Assembly: GCA_000145985.1 (NCBI GenBank)
Contig: CP002098.1
Coordinates: 1,344,501 to 1,408,500 of the forward strand
Length of the DNA: 64,000 nucleotides
Source of the DNA: Ignisphaera aggregans DSM 17230
Lineage (GTDB): Archaea; Thermoproteota; Thermoprotei_A; Sulfolobales; Ignisphaeraceae
Direction: 5' to 3'
Positions 26,401 through 36,268 of this stretch are shown here, piece by piece. The position numbers were made by a program, and so were the translations under genes. Below the pieces are notes generated by a model that did not search any database, was not told the DNA's origin, and saw only the letters and a program-made list of their open reading frames with translations. Within the stretch, counting starts at the first letter, position 1. Every line of letters begins with the position of its first letter.

Positions 26401-27504
26401 CTAATCATCTTTAATTTTCCTTAAAAGACATATAAAGAAACCCTCCATCATATGTTTATGAGGCCATATCCTAATACATTTCTCTACATCTCTAGCGAAT
26501 TCAATATTTCTAAATGTTCTTAATCCGCTTGACCATAAATTGAATGGAGGGGACTCTATGACAATCTTTGAACCAGCTATACTTAAGACCTTAGAAATTA
26601 CATATTCGTTCTCTTCAGGTGCTATGCTACAAGTAGTATATACTATCCTTCCACCAATTTTTGCTAATTTTAATGCTGATAATAATAAATTTATTTCTCT
26701 AGTAACCAACTTAACTAAATCTCCTTGTGAGGTTTTTCTTTTTCTAGAAGGATCAAACATTATAGCTCCCTCAGCACTGCATGGAGCATCTAGAAAGACA
26801 TAGTCAAATTTATAGTTTAGAATCTTTGGCAAAAGAGTTGCATCATGATTAATAATGATGTATGATTTAAATCCCATTCTATAATAATTGGATATTAAGG
26901 CTTCTAATCTCTTTATACTTATATCGTTTAGTATTAAAAATCCTTCATCTCTAATTAACAATGAGATATGTATTGCTTTACCCCCAGGTGCTGCACACAT
27001 ATCAATGATAGATGAACCCTTGGTTGGATTAAGTATAAGTGGAGGTATTGTTGATGCAGCATCTCTATATACATAGTATAAACCTTTTAGGTATTGATGT
27101 GTAGAACCTATTGATGGATGTTTAGGAGAACTAATAACTCTATAACAATGATGACACCAGCTAACAAGCTCTAATCTAAAATTGAGTCTATATAATTGTT
27201 GTAAAAGTTCTTCACAAGATGTTCGTAGAAAATTACAAATGATAGTCGGTTGTATTTTAAAATTTTCAAAAGCATTTAGTAAAGACTTGGTTTCTTCAAG
27301 TCCTAGTATATCTATATATCTTTGTACCATATAGTCTAAGTATCCATATGTCTTAGCTAATTCTTTAGCTTGAATCGATATGGAGTTAGTTGGTATAATA
27401 ATTTCATTTTTAATATTATTGAAGAATATGGAAGTATAATCAGAATTATATTCTTCAGACGCGGGTTCTAAGATCATCTCCTCACCCCTTGTAAGCTTCA
27501 TCAT
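26401..27504 (-). CDS. NOL1/NOP2/Sun-type RNA m5C methyltransferase
   Basis: SAM-dependent cytosine-5 methyltransferase acting on tRNA or rRNA. The SAM loop GSSIIDMCAAPGGKAIHI lies near residue 165, motif IV FLDAPCSAEGAI with the release Cys near 240, and motif VI YTTCSIAPEENEY with the catalytic Cys near 290. An N-terminal domain of about 150 residues precedes the catalytic fold, with several Cys and His (CNFLRTSCEE, WCHHCYRV). The exact target base cannot be told. Confidence 0.9.
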   Translation of the reverse strand: MMKLTRGEEMILEPASEEYNSDYTSIFFNNIKNEIIIPTNSISIQAKELAKTYGYLDYMVQRYIDILGLEETKSLLNAFENFKIQPTIICNFLRTSCEELLQQLYRLNFRLELVSWCHHCYRVISSPKHPSIGSTHQYLKGLYYVYRDAASTIPPLILNPTKGSSIIDMCAAPGGKAIHISLLIRDEGFLILNDISIKRLEALISNYYRMGFKSYIIINHDATLLPKILNYKFDYVFLDAPCSAEGAIMFDPSRKRKTSQGDLVKLVTREINLLLSALKLAKIGGRIVYTTCSIAPEENEYVISKVLSIAGSKIVIESPPFNLWSSGLRTFRNIEFARDVEKCIRIWPHKHMMEGFFICLLRKIKDD

Positions 27505-27831
27505 CAGCTACATCATTTGAGGTATATCTCAGATATAGGTTCTATGATAGAATACTTAAATATTTCAAATTTCAAATCTAAAGCAATCGTTATTTTAAAG
27601 TCCAATTCTATGTATAATAATGATATTAAAAAGAAAGTTCTATCACCATTTTTGGTGATGCCAATAATCTCGTTTGTTGGTATAGCCCTGTCTTTACTAG
27701 GAGTGTTACTGCTTCACAGATGATAGATGTACTCCTGAATAGATGTGAAAGGAACTAATAAACAAGTCAGGAAATGCTTATCCTTTAGAGTAAGGATGAG
27801 GTTGGAGTAATCAGTAAATAATTAAGGTATT
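27505..27831. other. Intergenic region between methyltransferase and CTP synthase
   Basis: Holds one weak small ORF (27610-27723) and a short perfect hairpin ATCCTT-TAGAGT-AAGGAT near 27779-27796. No guide RNA boxes or tRNA were found. Confidence 0.4.
27610..27723 (+). CDS. Possible small single-pass membrane protein
   Basis: A 37-codon ORF whose product is a short basic head (MYNNDIKKKVLSPF) and one transmembrane helix. The frame is open upstream to TTG 27517 (68 aa). The layout recalls Sec61-beta/SecG, but the conserved cytosolic motif of that family is not visible. No ribosome binding site is clear. It may be chance. Confidence 0.25.
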   Translation: MYNNDIKKKVLSPFLVMPIISFVGIALSLLGVLLLHR

Positions 27832-29430
27832 TTAACTATTTATAATTCTCTCTATAAAATACTTGTAAATAGGCGATGGAGATAGAGGTCTGCTCTTAAA
27901 CTCTGGATGAGCTTGTGTTCCTATAAACAATCTATGGTTCTTAAGCTCCATAAATTCTATTACATCTTCTTCATCGCTAATTCCGCTAACAATGAATCCT
28001 ACAGATTCGAATACATCTAGATATTTATTGTTTACACTGTATCTGTGGCGATGTCTTTCATAGATATATTCAGCTTTATAAGCATCGAAAGCCTTTGTAT
28101 ATTTTAATAATCTTATTTTTCTGCTCCCCAGTCTCATAGTACCCCCCAATACATCTAAATTTCTTTGTGAAGGAAGTAAATCGATTACTGGGTCTGGGGT
28201 ACTAGGATCTAGCTCTGAACTATTGGCTTTGACTATTCCTGCTACATTACGAGCGATTTCTACAACCATTAGTTGAAAACCAAAGCATATTCCAAGAGTA
28301 GGAATGTTATTTTCCCTCAAAAACCTTATAGCTTTAATTTTTCCTTCGCTTCCACGTTTTCCAAAACCTGGTAATATTATGGCACCTTCTATGTCGTGTA
28401 AATACTTAGTAATATCACTATCTATTTCTAAATCTGTTGATTCAATCCATTTTAATACTGGTTTAACACCTAGATAAGCTGAGGCATGTTTAAGAGCCTC
28501 TATAATACTTATATAGCTATCTTTAAGCTTTGTATACTTACCTATCATACCTATCTTTACCTCTCTCGAACTCCTTCTCATTTTTTCAACAAATTCGATC
28601 CACTTTGAAATATCAGTATCTCTTATCTGGACATTTAAACGTTGGGCAAGTAACTCATGTACTTTTTGTGCATATAGTATTAATGGAACTTCGTATATGT
28701 TATCTACATCATGATTAGAAATTACTGCTTGAGGAGAAACATTACTATATAATGCGATTTTTGCTCTAACCTCCTCCGTTAAAGGTTTTTCACAGCGAGC
28801 AACTATTATATCTGGTTGTATACCTATTCTTCGCAATTCTTGAACACTATGTTGAACAGGCTTTGTCTTTTGTTCACCTGTTGCTTTAAGCAATGGAACT
28901 AGAGCAACATGAATAAAAGCTACATTTTCCTGCCCTTCCTCTAATTTCATTTGTCTTGCAGCTTCAAGAAATGGCAACCCCTCTATATCTCCTACGGTTC
29001 CCCCTATCTCTACAAACACTATATCTGCATTAGACTCTGCTGCAACTTCTTTTATTCTTCTCTTAATCTCATTTGTTACATGGGGTATTATCTGAACTGT
29101 AGCACCAAGATATTCTCCTTTGCGTTCATTGGAAATCACAGTAAGATATATTTGTCCAGCAGTTATATTATTTTTCTTACTTAGATCTTTATTTAAAAAT
29201 CTCTCATAATGACCTATATCTAAATCTGTTTCACCACCATCCTCAGTTACAAATACTTCGCCATGTGCATAGGGATTCATGGTACCTGCATCAACATTTA
29301 GATAGGGATCGATTTTAATTATTGTAACATTATATCCCATACTCTGTATGAGCATAGCTAATGATGCTGCAGTTACACCTTTTCCAACACTACTTAATAC
29401 TCCTCCTGTTATAAATACGTATTTTGTCAA
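27832..29430 (-). CDS. pyrG: CTP synthase
   Basis: Aminates UTP to CTP with glutamine. The synthetase half starts [23 protein letters not shown] and has [24 protein letters not shown]. The class I glutaminase half, from about residue 290, has PGFGKRG, nucleophile [11 protein letters not shown], and the His-Glu pair [10 protein letters not shown]. Complete at 532 aa and isolated. Upstream is a 288-bp gap with one hairpin. Confidence 0.98.
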   Translation of the reverse strand: MTKYVFITGGVLSSVGKGVTAASLAMLIQSMGYNVTIIKIDPYLNVDAGTMNPYAHGEVFVTEDGGETDLDIGHYERFLNKDLSKKNNITAGQIYLTVISNERKGEYLGATVQIIPHVTNEIKRRIKEVAAESNADIVFVEIGGTVGDIEGLPFLEAARQMKLEEGQENVAFIHVALVPLLKATGEQKTKPVQHSVQELRRIGIQPDIIVARCEKPLTEEVRAKIALYSNVSPQAVISNHDVDNIYEVPLILYAQKVHELLAQRLNVQIRDTDISKWIEFVEKMRRSSREVKIGMIGKYTKLKDSYISIIEALKHASAYLGVKPVLKWIESTDLEIDSDITKYLHDIEGAIILPGFGKRGSEGKIKAIRFLRENNIPTLGICFGFQLMVVEIARNVAGIVKANSSELDPSTPDPVIDLLPSQRNLDVLGGTMRLGSRKIRLLKYTKAFDAYKAEYIYERHRHRYSVNNKYLDVFESVGFIVSGISDEEDVIEFMELKNHRLFIGTQAHPEFKSRPLSPSPIYKYFIERIINS

Positions 29431-29476
29431 TGAGCCCTTAGATAAGTGTATAGCTTTTCAGATATATGAATATTAT

Positions 29477-29502
29477 CGGAAATAGAGACTCAGAGATTTC
29501 CG
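29477..29502. repeat. Inverted repeat upstream of pyrG
   Basis: CGGAAAT (29477-29483) and its perfect reverse complement ATTTCCG (29496-29502) are separated by 12 bases, about 50 bp upstream of the pyrG start. It could be an operator or a leader hairpin; nothing else distinguishes these options. Confidence 0.4.
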
Positions 29503-29718
29503 AAAGTAAGATTTCTACACGTTGGATAGGAAATTTAGGGTGTTTCTATTGAACAAAAGGTATGTAATACATATATAATAAAGCTATGTCTAACTAAAAC
29601 TAATTTATAATTGAGCAAATAAATGTCATACTCTAGTGTTTCTAACATCATACGGTATTACAAGGGGTTATTTTTTATTTAGATAATACTTTTGTAACCT
29701 TAGAATTCGGTTAAAATC

Positions 29719-30009
29719 ATGGATCTGGACATCCTAGTAATAGTCATATCAGTACTCATAGCTACTCTCATAATATCAACAGTATCTACAATTAAACCAT
29801 TTATTAAGAAGGATGATAGAGATAAGACTGATAGTTATAACTATGTATATAACATCTCATCTAATATTAAAAAAGGTTATGCGTATACTGTAGATGTTGG
29901 GGATTCTCTAGTAGTAGTTGCTGTTATAGAGAAGAGAAATAGTAGTGGATTTCTTATGTCACAGGAACAAGAGATTAATGTAGCTTCAATGGTCGATGGA
30001 TATGAATGA
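29719..30009 (+). CDS. Small membrane-anchored hypothetical protein
   Basis: 96 residues: an N-terminal transmembrane helix (LDILVIVISVLIATLIIST) followed by a basic-acidic linker and a small strand-rich domain (YAYTVDVGDSLVVVAVIEKR). I do not recognise it. It overlaps the next gene by 14 bp, so the two are coupled and probably form a membrane complex. Confidence 0.55.
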   Translation: MDLDILVIVISVLIATLIISTVSTIKPFIKKDDRDKTDSYNYVYNISSNIKKGYAYTVDVGDSLVVVAVIEKRNSSGFLMSQEQEINVASMVDGYE

Positions 30010-30808
30010 TAGGAATAGAATCATATTTAGTATCTATACAAAAAACCTCAATATTAAGGTTCTTTCCATATCAACACTACTATTGATATACATATTGAAT
30101 AGCTCCTTAGATATTGTGAAAATGTTCTTCTTGATCTTTACCTCTATTTTCTATATAGTTATTTCAATTACTATAGATCATAGGAGAATATCTTCCTTGC
30201 ATTTACTACTGATAGATTCTATACTAATATACTTTACTATGATTAACTATATCATATTACTGGTTTCTTTTCTTAACATAGGCGACATTATGAGAACATC
30301 ATTATTTATTTATGGGTTAATTGCAATGAATCAAGCTATAGTAATTAAGTTCAGTAAGCATACTCTCTCCTCTAGTGAATTGGTCTTAGGATTTTTAATC
30401 ATTAATATACTTCGATGTATTTTTTATCGAAATTTTAAATTACTACTAGAATTACCTGTAATATTACTACTTTCGGTTTTATGTTATAAAATACTGTCCA
30501 GAGGAAGATATATGGATAGATATGCAGTATTGTATGACACACTATTAGTATTTACGGTATTGCTAATGGATAGGTCTAGTGCTATTTTTTGGTGTATATT
30601 AGTATTGACAGCAATAACTATATACATTATTGAGAATTTTGGCAATGAACCACGTTATAGCGATATTAAATTATTGCTAGTATTTCTAGCTAACATCCTA
30701 ACATCAATATTATTCATTATATATAGAATTGATTATGATTATTTACTTAATATAATGTTGCCTTTGGTATATTTTGACATATTATTGAAGATCTTATTTA
30801 AAACATAA
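29996..30808 (+). CDS. Polytopic membrane protein, unknown
   Basis: 270 residues with roughly eight or nine hydrophobic helices (for example VLSISTLLLIYIL, ILLVSFLNIGDIM, LPVILLLSVLCY) and short loops. The repeated helix pairs could resemble a transporter or energy-coupling subunit, but no family motif was recognised. It starts inside the preceding gene and ends 21 bp before the convergent AAA ATPase gene. Confidence 0.55.
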   Translation: MDMNDRNRIIFSIYTKNLNIKVLSISTLLLIYILNSSLDIVKMFFLIFTSIFYIVISITIDHRRISSLHLLLIDSILIYFTMINYIILLVSFLNIGDIMRTSLFIYGLIAMNQAIVIKFSKHTLSSSELVLGFLIINILRCIFYRNFKLLLELPVILLLSVLCYKILSRGRYMDRYAVLYDTLLVFTVLLMDRSSAIFWCILVLTAITIYIIENFGNEPRYSDIKLLLVFLANILTSILFIIYRIDYDYLLNIMLPLVYFDILLKILFKT

Positions 30809-30829
30809 TTTAATATTATGGATATTACT

Positions 30830-32257
30830 CTATATTTCATATTCGTTTGGAATATAGGTAAGAACTAGATTTGAAAATCTAGTAGCATAATATCTAAGAT
30901 TCTCTTGTATTGTTTTTCTTTCTAATTCATTAATATAAAATCTTTTTAATGCCCATAGAATTGCATCATCATTTACTATGCCATGTCCTTTACTAGCAGC
31001 CATACGTATCAATGAATCAAGTTCTGCAGCATTAAACCATCTTGTTCTTTGAACTATTTCTTCAATTATTTGATCATTTATAGTTATATTATAAGATTCG
31101 CATATTCGCTTAATTATCTTTTTACGCATATACTTATCAGGATAGCCCATAAATATTACTACATCAAGTCTTCCTGGTCTAATTAGGGCTTGATCTATTA
31201 TTTCTGGTACATTTGTAGTCATTATTACTAATGGTCTCAATGGATCTTGAAGTATATTAAGCCATATATTTACCTCAGCTATATATGCTTCATGGATTGC
31301 ATTAAATCTTTGAACAAGAAAATCTGCATCATCAATCAATACAACTATATCCTTTCTCTTCTTCAATGATGCGAATATATTGTTAAGAGTTTTTTCAGTC
31401 ATGCCATACCACATTGATCTATATGTACTTGGTGTTAGCCTTACAATGCCCTTAGTTAGTGCCTGAGCAATTGCCTCTGCTGTTACACTTTTGCCTACTC
31501 CAGGTGGACCTATCAATAATATTCCTCTTGGTGCATATTTAGCTTTAATATTGAGTGGATCTACTATTAATGTCTCTATATCCATTTTTAATTTATCTGG
31601 AAGATCATTAATATTCCATTGTGGAGAAAAGACTGGTAATCGTAGTATTGTTGTTCTTCCATATTCCTCTCTAAGTTTAACTCTAATCACATCTCTATTT
31701 TCTATAGATATTATAATAAACCTTACATCATCGAATATATGAGGATTTAGAGATTTTCTATAAAGTTTTCTGGCATAGGCATTTAACATTTTTTTACTGT
31801 GTTCAATAATAACCTTTGTTTCCTCATTATTACTTAATTTATCAACAATCATAATAGTTAAACAGTTTAGATCACTACTCTCTATAGAATCCTTCGCTCC
31901 ATTCAATATATACGCTAGACCTTCGATCTGCTTATTTCGGATAACTATAAGTGCAAGGGAATCTACATTAAGAAGTCTTACTTCAGTAGCTAAATGTATT
32001 ACTATTTGTTTTAAATGTGACAATATAGTTGAGAGAAGCTTATTTTGGGTTTCGGAGTCCCTTACAAATATCACTTTCCTATTCACACCACTATATATTG
32101 TCGAAATGATCTTGGATATAACTTTTATAACACTCTCATCTGCATCTATATTAGGTATTGATGAAGCTATAAAACCCTGTAAACTTCTAGGAAGGTATTC
32201 ACTTATATCGATTATAGTCATCTTTTTATTTTTTGTCATCTCACTTAAGCGCTCCAT
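30830..32257 (-). CDS. AAA ATPase, CDC48/proteasomal-type single AAA module
   Basis: 475 residues: an N-terminal domain of about 200 residues that I cannot assign, then one AAA module. Walker A is ILLIGPPGVGKSVTAEA near residue 248, Walker B VVLIDDADF near 308, sensor 1 VIMTTNVPE, and the arginine finger region RPGRLDVVIFMGYPD. Walker B has D-D-A-D rather than the usual DEID or DEAD; the second Asp is in the place of the catalytic Glu, which might lower hydrolysis. The target is unknown. Confidence 0.75.
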   Translation of the reverse strand: MERLSEMTKNKKMTIIDISEYLPRSLQGFIASSIPNIDADESVIKVISKIISTIYSGVNRKVIFVRDSETQNKLLSTILSHLKQIVIHLATEVRLLNVDSLALIVIRNKQIEGLAYILNGAKDSIESSDLNCLTIMIVDKLSNNEETKVIIEHSKKMLNAYARKLYRKSLNPHIFDDVRFIIISIENRDVIRVKLREEYGRTTILRLPVFSPQWNINDLPDKLKMDIETLIVDPLNIKAKYAPRGILLIGPPGVGKSVTAEAIAQALTKGIVRLTPSTYRSMWYGMTEKTLNNIFASLKKRKDIVVLIDDADFLVQRFNAIHEAYIAEVNIWLNILQDPLRPLVIMTTNVPEIIDQALIRPGRLDVVIFMGYPDKYMRKKIIKRICESYNITINDQIIEEIVQRTRWFNAAELDSLIRMAASKGHGIVNDDAILWALKRFYINELERKTIQENLRYYATRFSNLVLTYIPNEYEI

Positions 32258-32358
32258 TTAACAACAGCCACAAGTTTCAGATAGGTAGACACCTTTTTAA
32301 CACTTGCTATATATTTTATTGGTATCTTAGTAAAAGTTTCGGGTAGCATCAAAGATAT

Positions 32359-32622
32359 TCACCTTCTACTCCAAACAATAATTCCATCTTTTCTTTCTAT
32401 TCTAACAACACGGTGTATTGGTATTACGGTCTCAAAATCATTAAGATCATTGGAACAGATATCTCTGCACACATACACATAATTATTATCTACACGTCTT
32501 ATATGGCTAAATGAGATATAGGTATAACCAGACGAGCTCATCCTATCAACTATTACTAAGAAATACTCTTCCTTCTTCTCAATACTCCATAGGATTTTAT
32601 TTATAGCCTCCTTTATTCTCAT
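32359..32622 (-). CDS. UPF0248 (DUF504) protein
   Basis: Small archaeal protein of the MJ1316/DUF504 family, thought to bind RNA ends. Recognised from MRIKEAINKILWSIEKK at the N-terminus, FLVIVDRM, and the hallmark VIPIHRVVRIERKDGIIVWSRR at the C-terminus. The family normally begins at the residue chosen here. The frame is open to ATG 32685, which would add 21 atypical residues. It lies upstream of the AAA ATPase on the same strand. Confidence 0.75.
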   Translation of the reverse strand: MRIKEAINKILWSIEKKEEYFLVIVDRMSSSGYTYISFSHIRRVDNNYVYVCRDICSNDLNDFETVIPIHRVVRIERKDGIIVWSRR

Positions 32623-32805
32623 CAACATACACTTAAGGTATAGTGTTTCTGTAGCCGAACTAATAAACATATTTACTCTGAACATTAATAACCATTACGA
32701 ATTACTCATTAGTTAAAGGTTAAAGGACAACATTCTTAATCATAAGTATGTTATACCCATATCAAATAAGATTACGTTATCTGTTTGGGTGTAAACTTTT
32801 GTATC

Positions 32806-32816
32806 TTTATATAAAT
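32806..32816 (+). promoter_or_regulatory. Strong TATA box of the GAPOR gene
   Basis: TTTATATAAAT, with an expected start near 32838 and GTGGGG before the GTG start codon at 32874. The match suggests a well-expressed gene. Confidence 0.55.
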
Positions 32817-32873
32817 TTCTAACCAAATAGATTATTAATTCATCCAAAATAAAATTATTGTGGGGAATCAAAA

Positions 32874-34841
32874 GTGTACTATAGAGTGCTTAGAATCAAT
32901 GTGGAGAATGGAAATTGGTATATAAAGGAATATGATGGAAATGAGATAATAGGACCTGTAGATCTAGGGATACATATTCATGAAGAATTAAAAACATGGG
33001 AGAAAGATGTCTTTGATCCAAGTAACGCTGTAATTATTGGAACAGGGCTTTTTGCAGGTAGCAAGCTCTTTGGCACCCATAGACTTGTGGTTGTGTTTAG
33101 GAGTCCTGAAAGTAGAACTCTACATGTTGCTGCTATGGGTGGAGCAGCATATAGGTTCATTGGGTGTGGAGTTCATGCAATTGTTATCGAGGGAAGAAGC
33201 TCAAAGCCTTCAATAATATTTGTAAAAGGTAACGAAAATGGTGTAGAACATGTTAAGATAGAATATATAGATCCTGAAGAATTAGAGAAGATATATAGTG
33301 GATATGGAGAATATATAGGTGCATATGCATTACAGAAGTACTTAATGGATAAATATTGGGATTATATCTATTCTACAAAGGCAAGACCTCTTGTAGTAGG
33401 TCCTGCAGCACTAAAGACAGTATATGGTGCAATAGTTTCAATAGACATAGACTTCAACAAGAAGTCATTTATTATTGGTAGTGAAGATTTTGCTGCACGA
33501 GGAGGAGCAGGTTCGGTATTGGCACAAGCACATAATGTTGTAGCTATAATAGCTGGAGGCAACTGGAAGCCACAGCTACCTAAGGATTTAATAGAGAGTA
33601 TAGCATTAAATGAACTGTTTAAGAGAATTGCAGGAAAAGACTTTGTATCATTAGTAAATGAAGCAACAGTGAAATATAGATATGATCCAAATATAGGTGC
33701 TGGTGGAACCTTTGGCGTAAACTATCCTCATTATAGAGAGTTGTTACCACTATTCAATTTCAATACAATGTATTTGCCCAAGCACATAAGGAAGAAAATT
33801 ATTGACATACTTCTTGAGAACTTCTGGAAACCATTCAAAGAGGAAACCTATGCAAAAGGAAAATGGACTATGACAACATGTGGTGAGCCCTGTCCTGCAG
33901 CATGCAAGAAGATATGGAGAGGTAAAAAACTTGATTATGAACCAACAAATGGACTTGGACCATATATAGGTGTACTAGAACTTGATAAAACTGCTAAATT
34001 GGTTGATCTAGCTGATCAACTAGGATATGATGCAATAGTGGCAGGTCATTTAGTAGCATGGCTATTTGAAGCAGTTTATAAAGGTCTTCTAGACCCTAGT
34101 GATATAGGTTTAAATGATAGACCTATTATGGATCCAATGATAATGAATATAGAAATACTGTCGAAGAATGCTGAACTAGCTGAAATTCTACTTAAGAATA
34201 TTGTTAATCATTCTACAGAGGTACTAAAGATTATAGCTACAAAAGGCATAAGAATGGCAGCTAAATATCTTGATGAGAAGTATATGGATAGGATTAAGAA
34301 GATTGGAGTGAAATTTGAAGATTTAGTAGTATATCTACCCTATGGAGATCAAGGATATATGACCCCAAACTTCTATTGGACACCAGGATTTCTATTACCA
34401 TTAGCAGTAACAGGCAAGTATTGGACAAACTATACATCCACATTTACTGAACCTGAAGAGTTTGCTAAAACAGTTGCAATAAGAGCTATAAAAGAATACG
34501 AAATTGAAAATGCAGGTCTTTGTAGATTCCATAGGGGCTGGGCAGAGAAGAATCTCAGTCAATTGTATAGCTTAATTGGTATAAATATTGATATTGATAA
34601 ACATGCTAAATCGATGTATCAGAAAATTGCGTTATATAGTATAAAGGCTGGAGCAAAGCCAAGGTTCTTAGAAAGTGAAAAAGCAAAGGACGTAATACTA
34701 ACCCTTTCTGTAGAATTCAATGTATCTGAATGGATGGGTAAATATATAAAGGATAGAGAAGCAACAATAAGAGAATGGTGGAGTAGAGCAGGTAAAGCAT
34801 TTGCACAACAGATGGAATTGTCTCAAGATTGGATAGAGTAA
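32874..34841 (+). CDS. gor: Glyceraldehyde-3-phosphate:ferredoxin oxidoreductase (tungsten AOR family)
   Basis: Oxidises glyceraldehyde-3-phosphate to 3-phosphoglycerate with reduction of ferredoxin in the modified Embden-Meyerhof pathway. At 655 aa it matches the length of GAPOR, longer than plain AOR. SHRLVVVFRSP-type N-terminus, GGAAYRF, SEDFAARGGAGSVL, the Fe-S motif TTCGEPCPAACKK (C-x3-C-x3-C) near residue 340, and GLCRFHRGW with the fourth Cys near 545 match the GAPOR branch as I remember it from Pyrococcus. Pyruvate kinase at the window start belongs to the same pathway. Confidence 0.85.
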   Translation: MYYRVLRINVENGNWYIKEYDGNEIIGPVDLGIHIHEELKTWEKDVFDPSNAVIIGTGLFAGSKLFGTHRLVVVFRSPESRTLHVAAMGGAAYRFIGCGVHAIVIEGRSSKPSIIFVKGNENGVEHVKIEYIDPEELEKIYSGYGEYIGAYALQKYLMDKYWDYIYSTKARPLVVGPAALKTVYGAIVSIDIDFNKKSFIIGSEDFAARGGAGSVLAQAHNVVAIIAGGNWKPQLPKDLIESIALNELFKRIAGKDFVSLVNEATVKYRYDPNIGAGGTFGVNYPHYRELLPLFNFNTMYLPKHIRKKIIDILLENFWKPFKEETYAKGKWTMTTCGEPCPAACKKIWRGKKLDYEPTNGLGPYIGVLELDKTAKLVDLADQLGYDAIVAGHLVAWLFEAVYKGLLDPSDIGLNDRPIMDPMIMNIEILSKNAELAEILLKNIVNHSTEVLKIIATKGIRMAAKYLDEKYMDRIKKIGVKFEDLVVYLPYGDQGYMTPNFYWTPGFLLPLAVTGKYWTNYTSTFTEPEEFAKTVAIRAIKEYEIENAGLCRFHRGWAEKNLSQLYSLIGINIDIDKHAKSMYQKIALYSIKAGAKPRFLESEKAKDVILTLSVEFNVSEWMGKYIKDREATIREWWSRAGKAFAQQMELSQDWIE

Positions 34842-34969
34842 CTAAATATATAAAAACATAATTAAGAATTTGAGTTCAATTATTTTTTAATAATTAAAAT
34901 AAATCTATTCCATCAATATACATAAATTAAACAATAACTTAAAAGATAGAAAGTATAGTACTTATATCT

Positions 34970-36268
34970 TCATAAAGTGAATGTTGATTGAATGTTCATA
35001 CTCTTTAGTAATCTTATACATGTTTTTATAATGGGAATTTTATTCAACAATTCATGAAATTCATTTAAGTTTGCTCTTAGATATAGAAACTTAAGTATTA
35101 ATGGACTAATAAGTACTACTTGTAGGGTATGACCTCTATATTTAAGATCATTATATATAAGCTTTAATACATCAATATCAAAATTATCTTGAGGATCTAA
35201 TACCAGCATAACTAAGCATGGTTCTTTGCAGTATTCTTCAGTAAGATTTCTTGTAAACCATCTTAATATTTTATTTGAACTATAGATATTTCTTATCATC
35301 CTCTCTATATGGCTCCAACTTATAGTTGAGAAAAACTCGTATATATCCTTAACATTATTTTTAGAAATAGCATTACTTATGAATATAGATTCATCAGTTA
35401 TTACTCCCATTCTTATAGACATTCCTAATCTTACGAGACCTAGGGTTAGACCCAAAATACGCTCAACTAAAATTTCAAAAATATCACTATACTCAGTAAA
35501 GAAATCACTATGTATAGAAATTACTATTATCGCATTTCTATGGGTCAAAGCTTCGAATTCTTTTACCATGAGTTTTCCTAACCTAGCTGTATGTTTCCAT
35601 GCTATTTTTCTATATTCATCCCCAGGAATATAGTCTCTTACGCTAAGTATTTCTATTCCAACACCCTTTCTTCTTAATGTTAGCGGTGCATAGGGAATAT
35701 ATTGACGTAGCGTAATAGTGGAAGGAATATATATGACTGAGGATGGTATAATTCTAATTGTGATTTCATCCTTAAATACTATTTTAAATGAAATATCAAA
35801 TATCTGCATTATATCATCGAATTTTATGAGTATACCTCTAATTACATGAGTTCCACTATAGCCATGTATTTTTATGTGGATAGATATAGTATTATTTTTT
35901 AATTCTACCTTATGTAAATGCGATTTCAATCCGGGATCTGTTAATAGAAGAACATTCCTTATCTTTAAAATTGAAAAGAAAACATTAGTAATATGTATAT
36001 AGATATCTAATAAAGTGTCGACCATACCTATGTTTGTAGGTAATTCTATTGATAGATTTACGCTGTTTATATACTTTGCAAATAAAATACTAGCAATGGA
36101 GCAGCTAATTAATGATGATAATGCTATTGAGACAAAACTTATCACAATATTATTACTGTATAGCCATACGACTATAAGTATTGAATACAAAAATACAACT
36201 ATGTACGATAGTTTTTTTGGATTAATACCAACTTCTGTTTTGTTTGGAATAGAAACATGATTTGTCAA
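34970..36268 (-). CDS. DUF58 domain protein
   Basis: Partner of MoxR ATPases. Two N-terminal transmembrane helices (residues 15-60), a beta-rich middle, then the DUF58 core LRRKGVGIEILSVRDYIPGDEYRKIAWKHTARLGKLMVKEF near residue 200 and a von Willebrand-like domain (NAIIVISIHSDFF, CLVMLVLDPQD). The family is thought to act with MoxR in assembling or activating membrane or metal complexes. Its ATG overlaps the moxR stop (ATGA), so they are coupled. Confidence 0.85.
   Translation of the reverse strand: MTNHVSIPNKTEVGINPKKLSYIVVFLYSILIVVWLYSNNIVISFVSIALSSLISCSIASILFAKYINSVNLSIELPTNIGMVDTLLDIYIHITNVFFSILKIRNVLLLTDPGLKSHLHKVELKNNTISIHIKIHGYSGTHVIRGILIKFDDIMQIFDISFKIVFKDEITIRIIPSSVIYIPSTITLRQYIPYAPLTLRRKGVGIEILSVRDYIPGDEYRKIAWKHTARLGKLMVKEFEALTHRNAIIVISIHSDFFTEYSDIFEILVERILGLTLGLVRLGMSIRMGVITDESIFISNAISKNNVKDIYEFFSTISWSHIERMIRNIYSSNKILRWFTRNLTEEYCKEPCLVMLVLDPQDNFDIDVLKLIYNDLKYRGHTLQVVLISPLILKFLYLRANLNEFHELLNKIPIIKTCIRLLKSMNIQSTFTL

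Noticed and set aside
27717-27775. AGATGAT...CTGA...GATGTGA resembling a guide RNA
   Set aside because: The C boxes do not fit RTGATGA and the final D box is missing.
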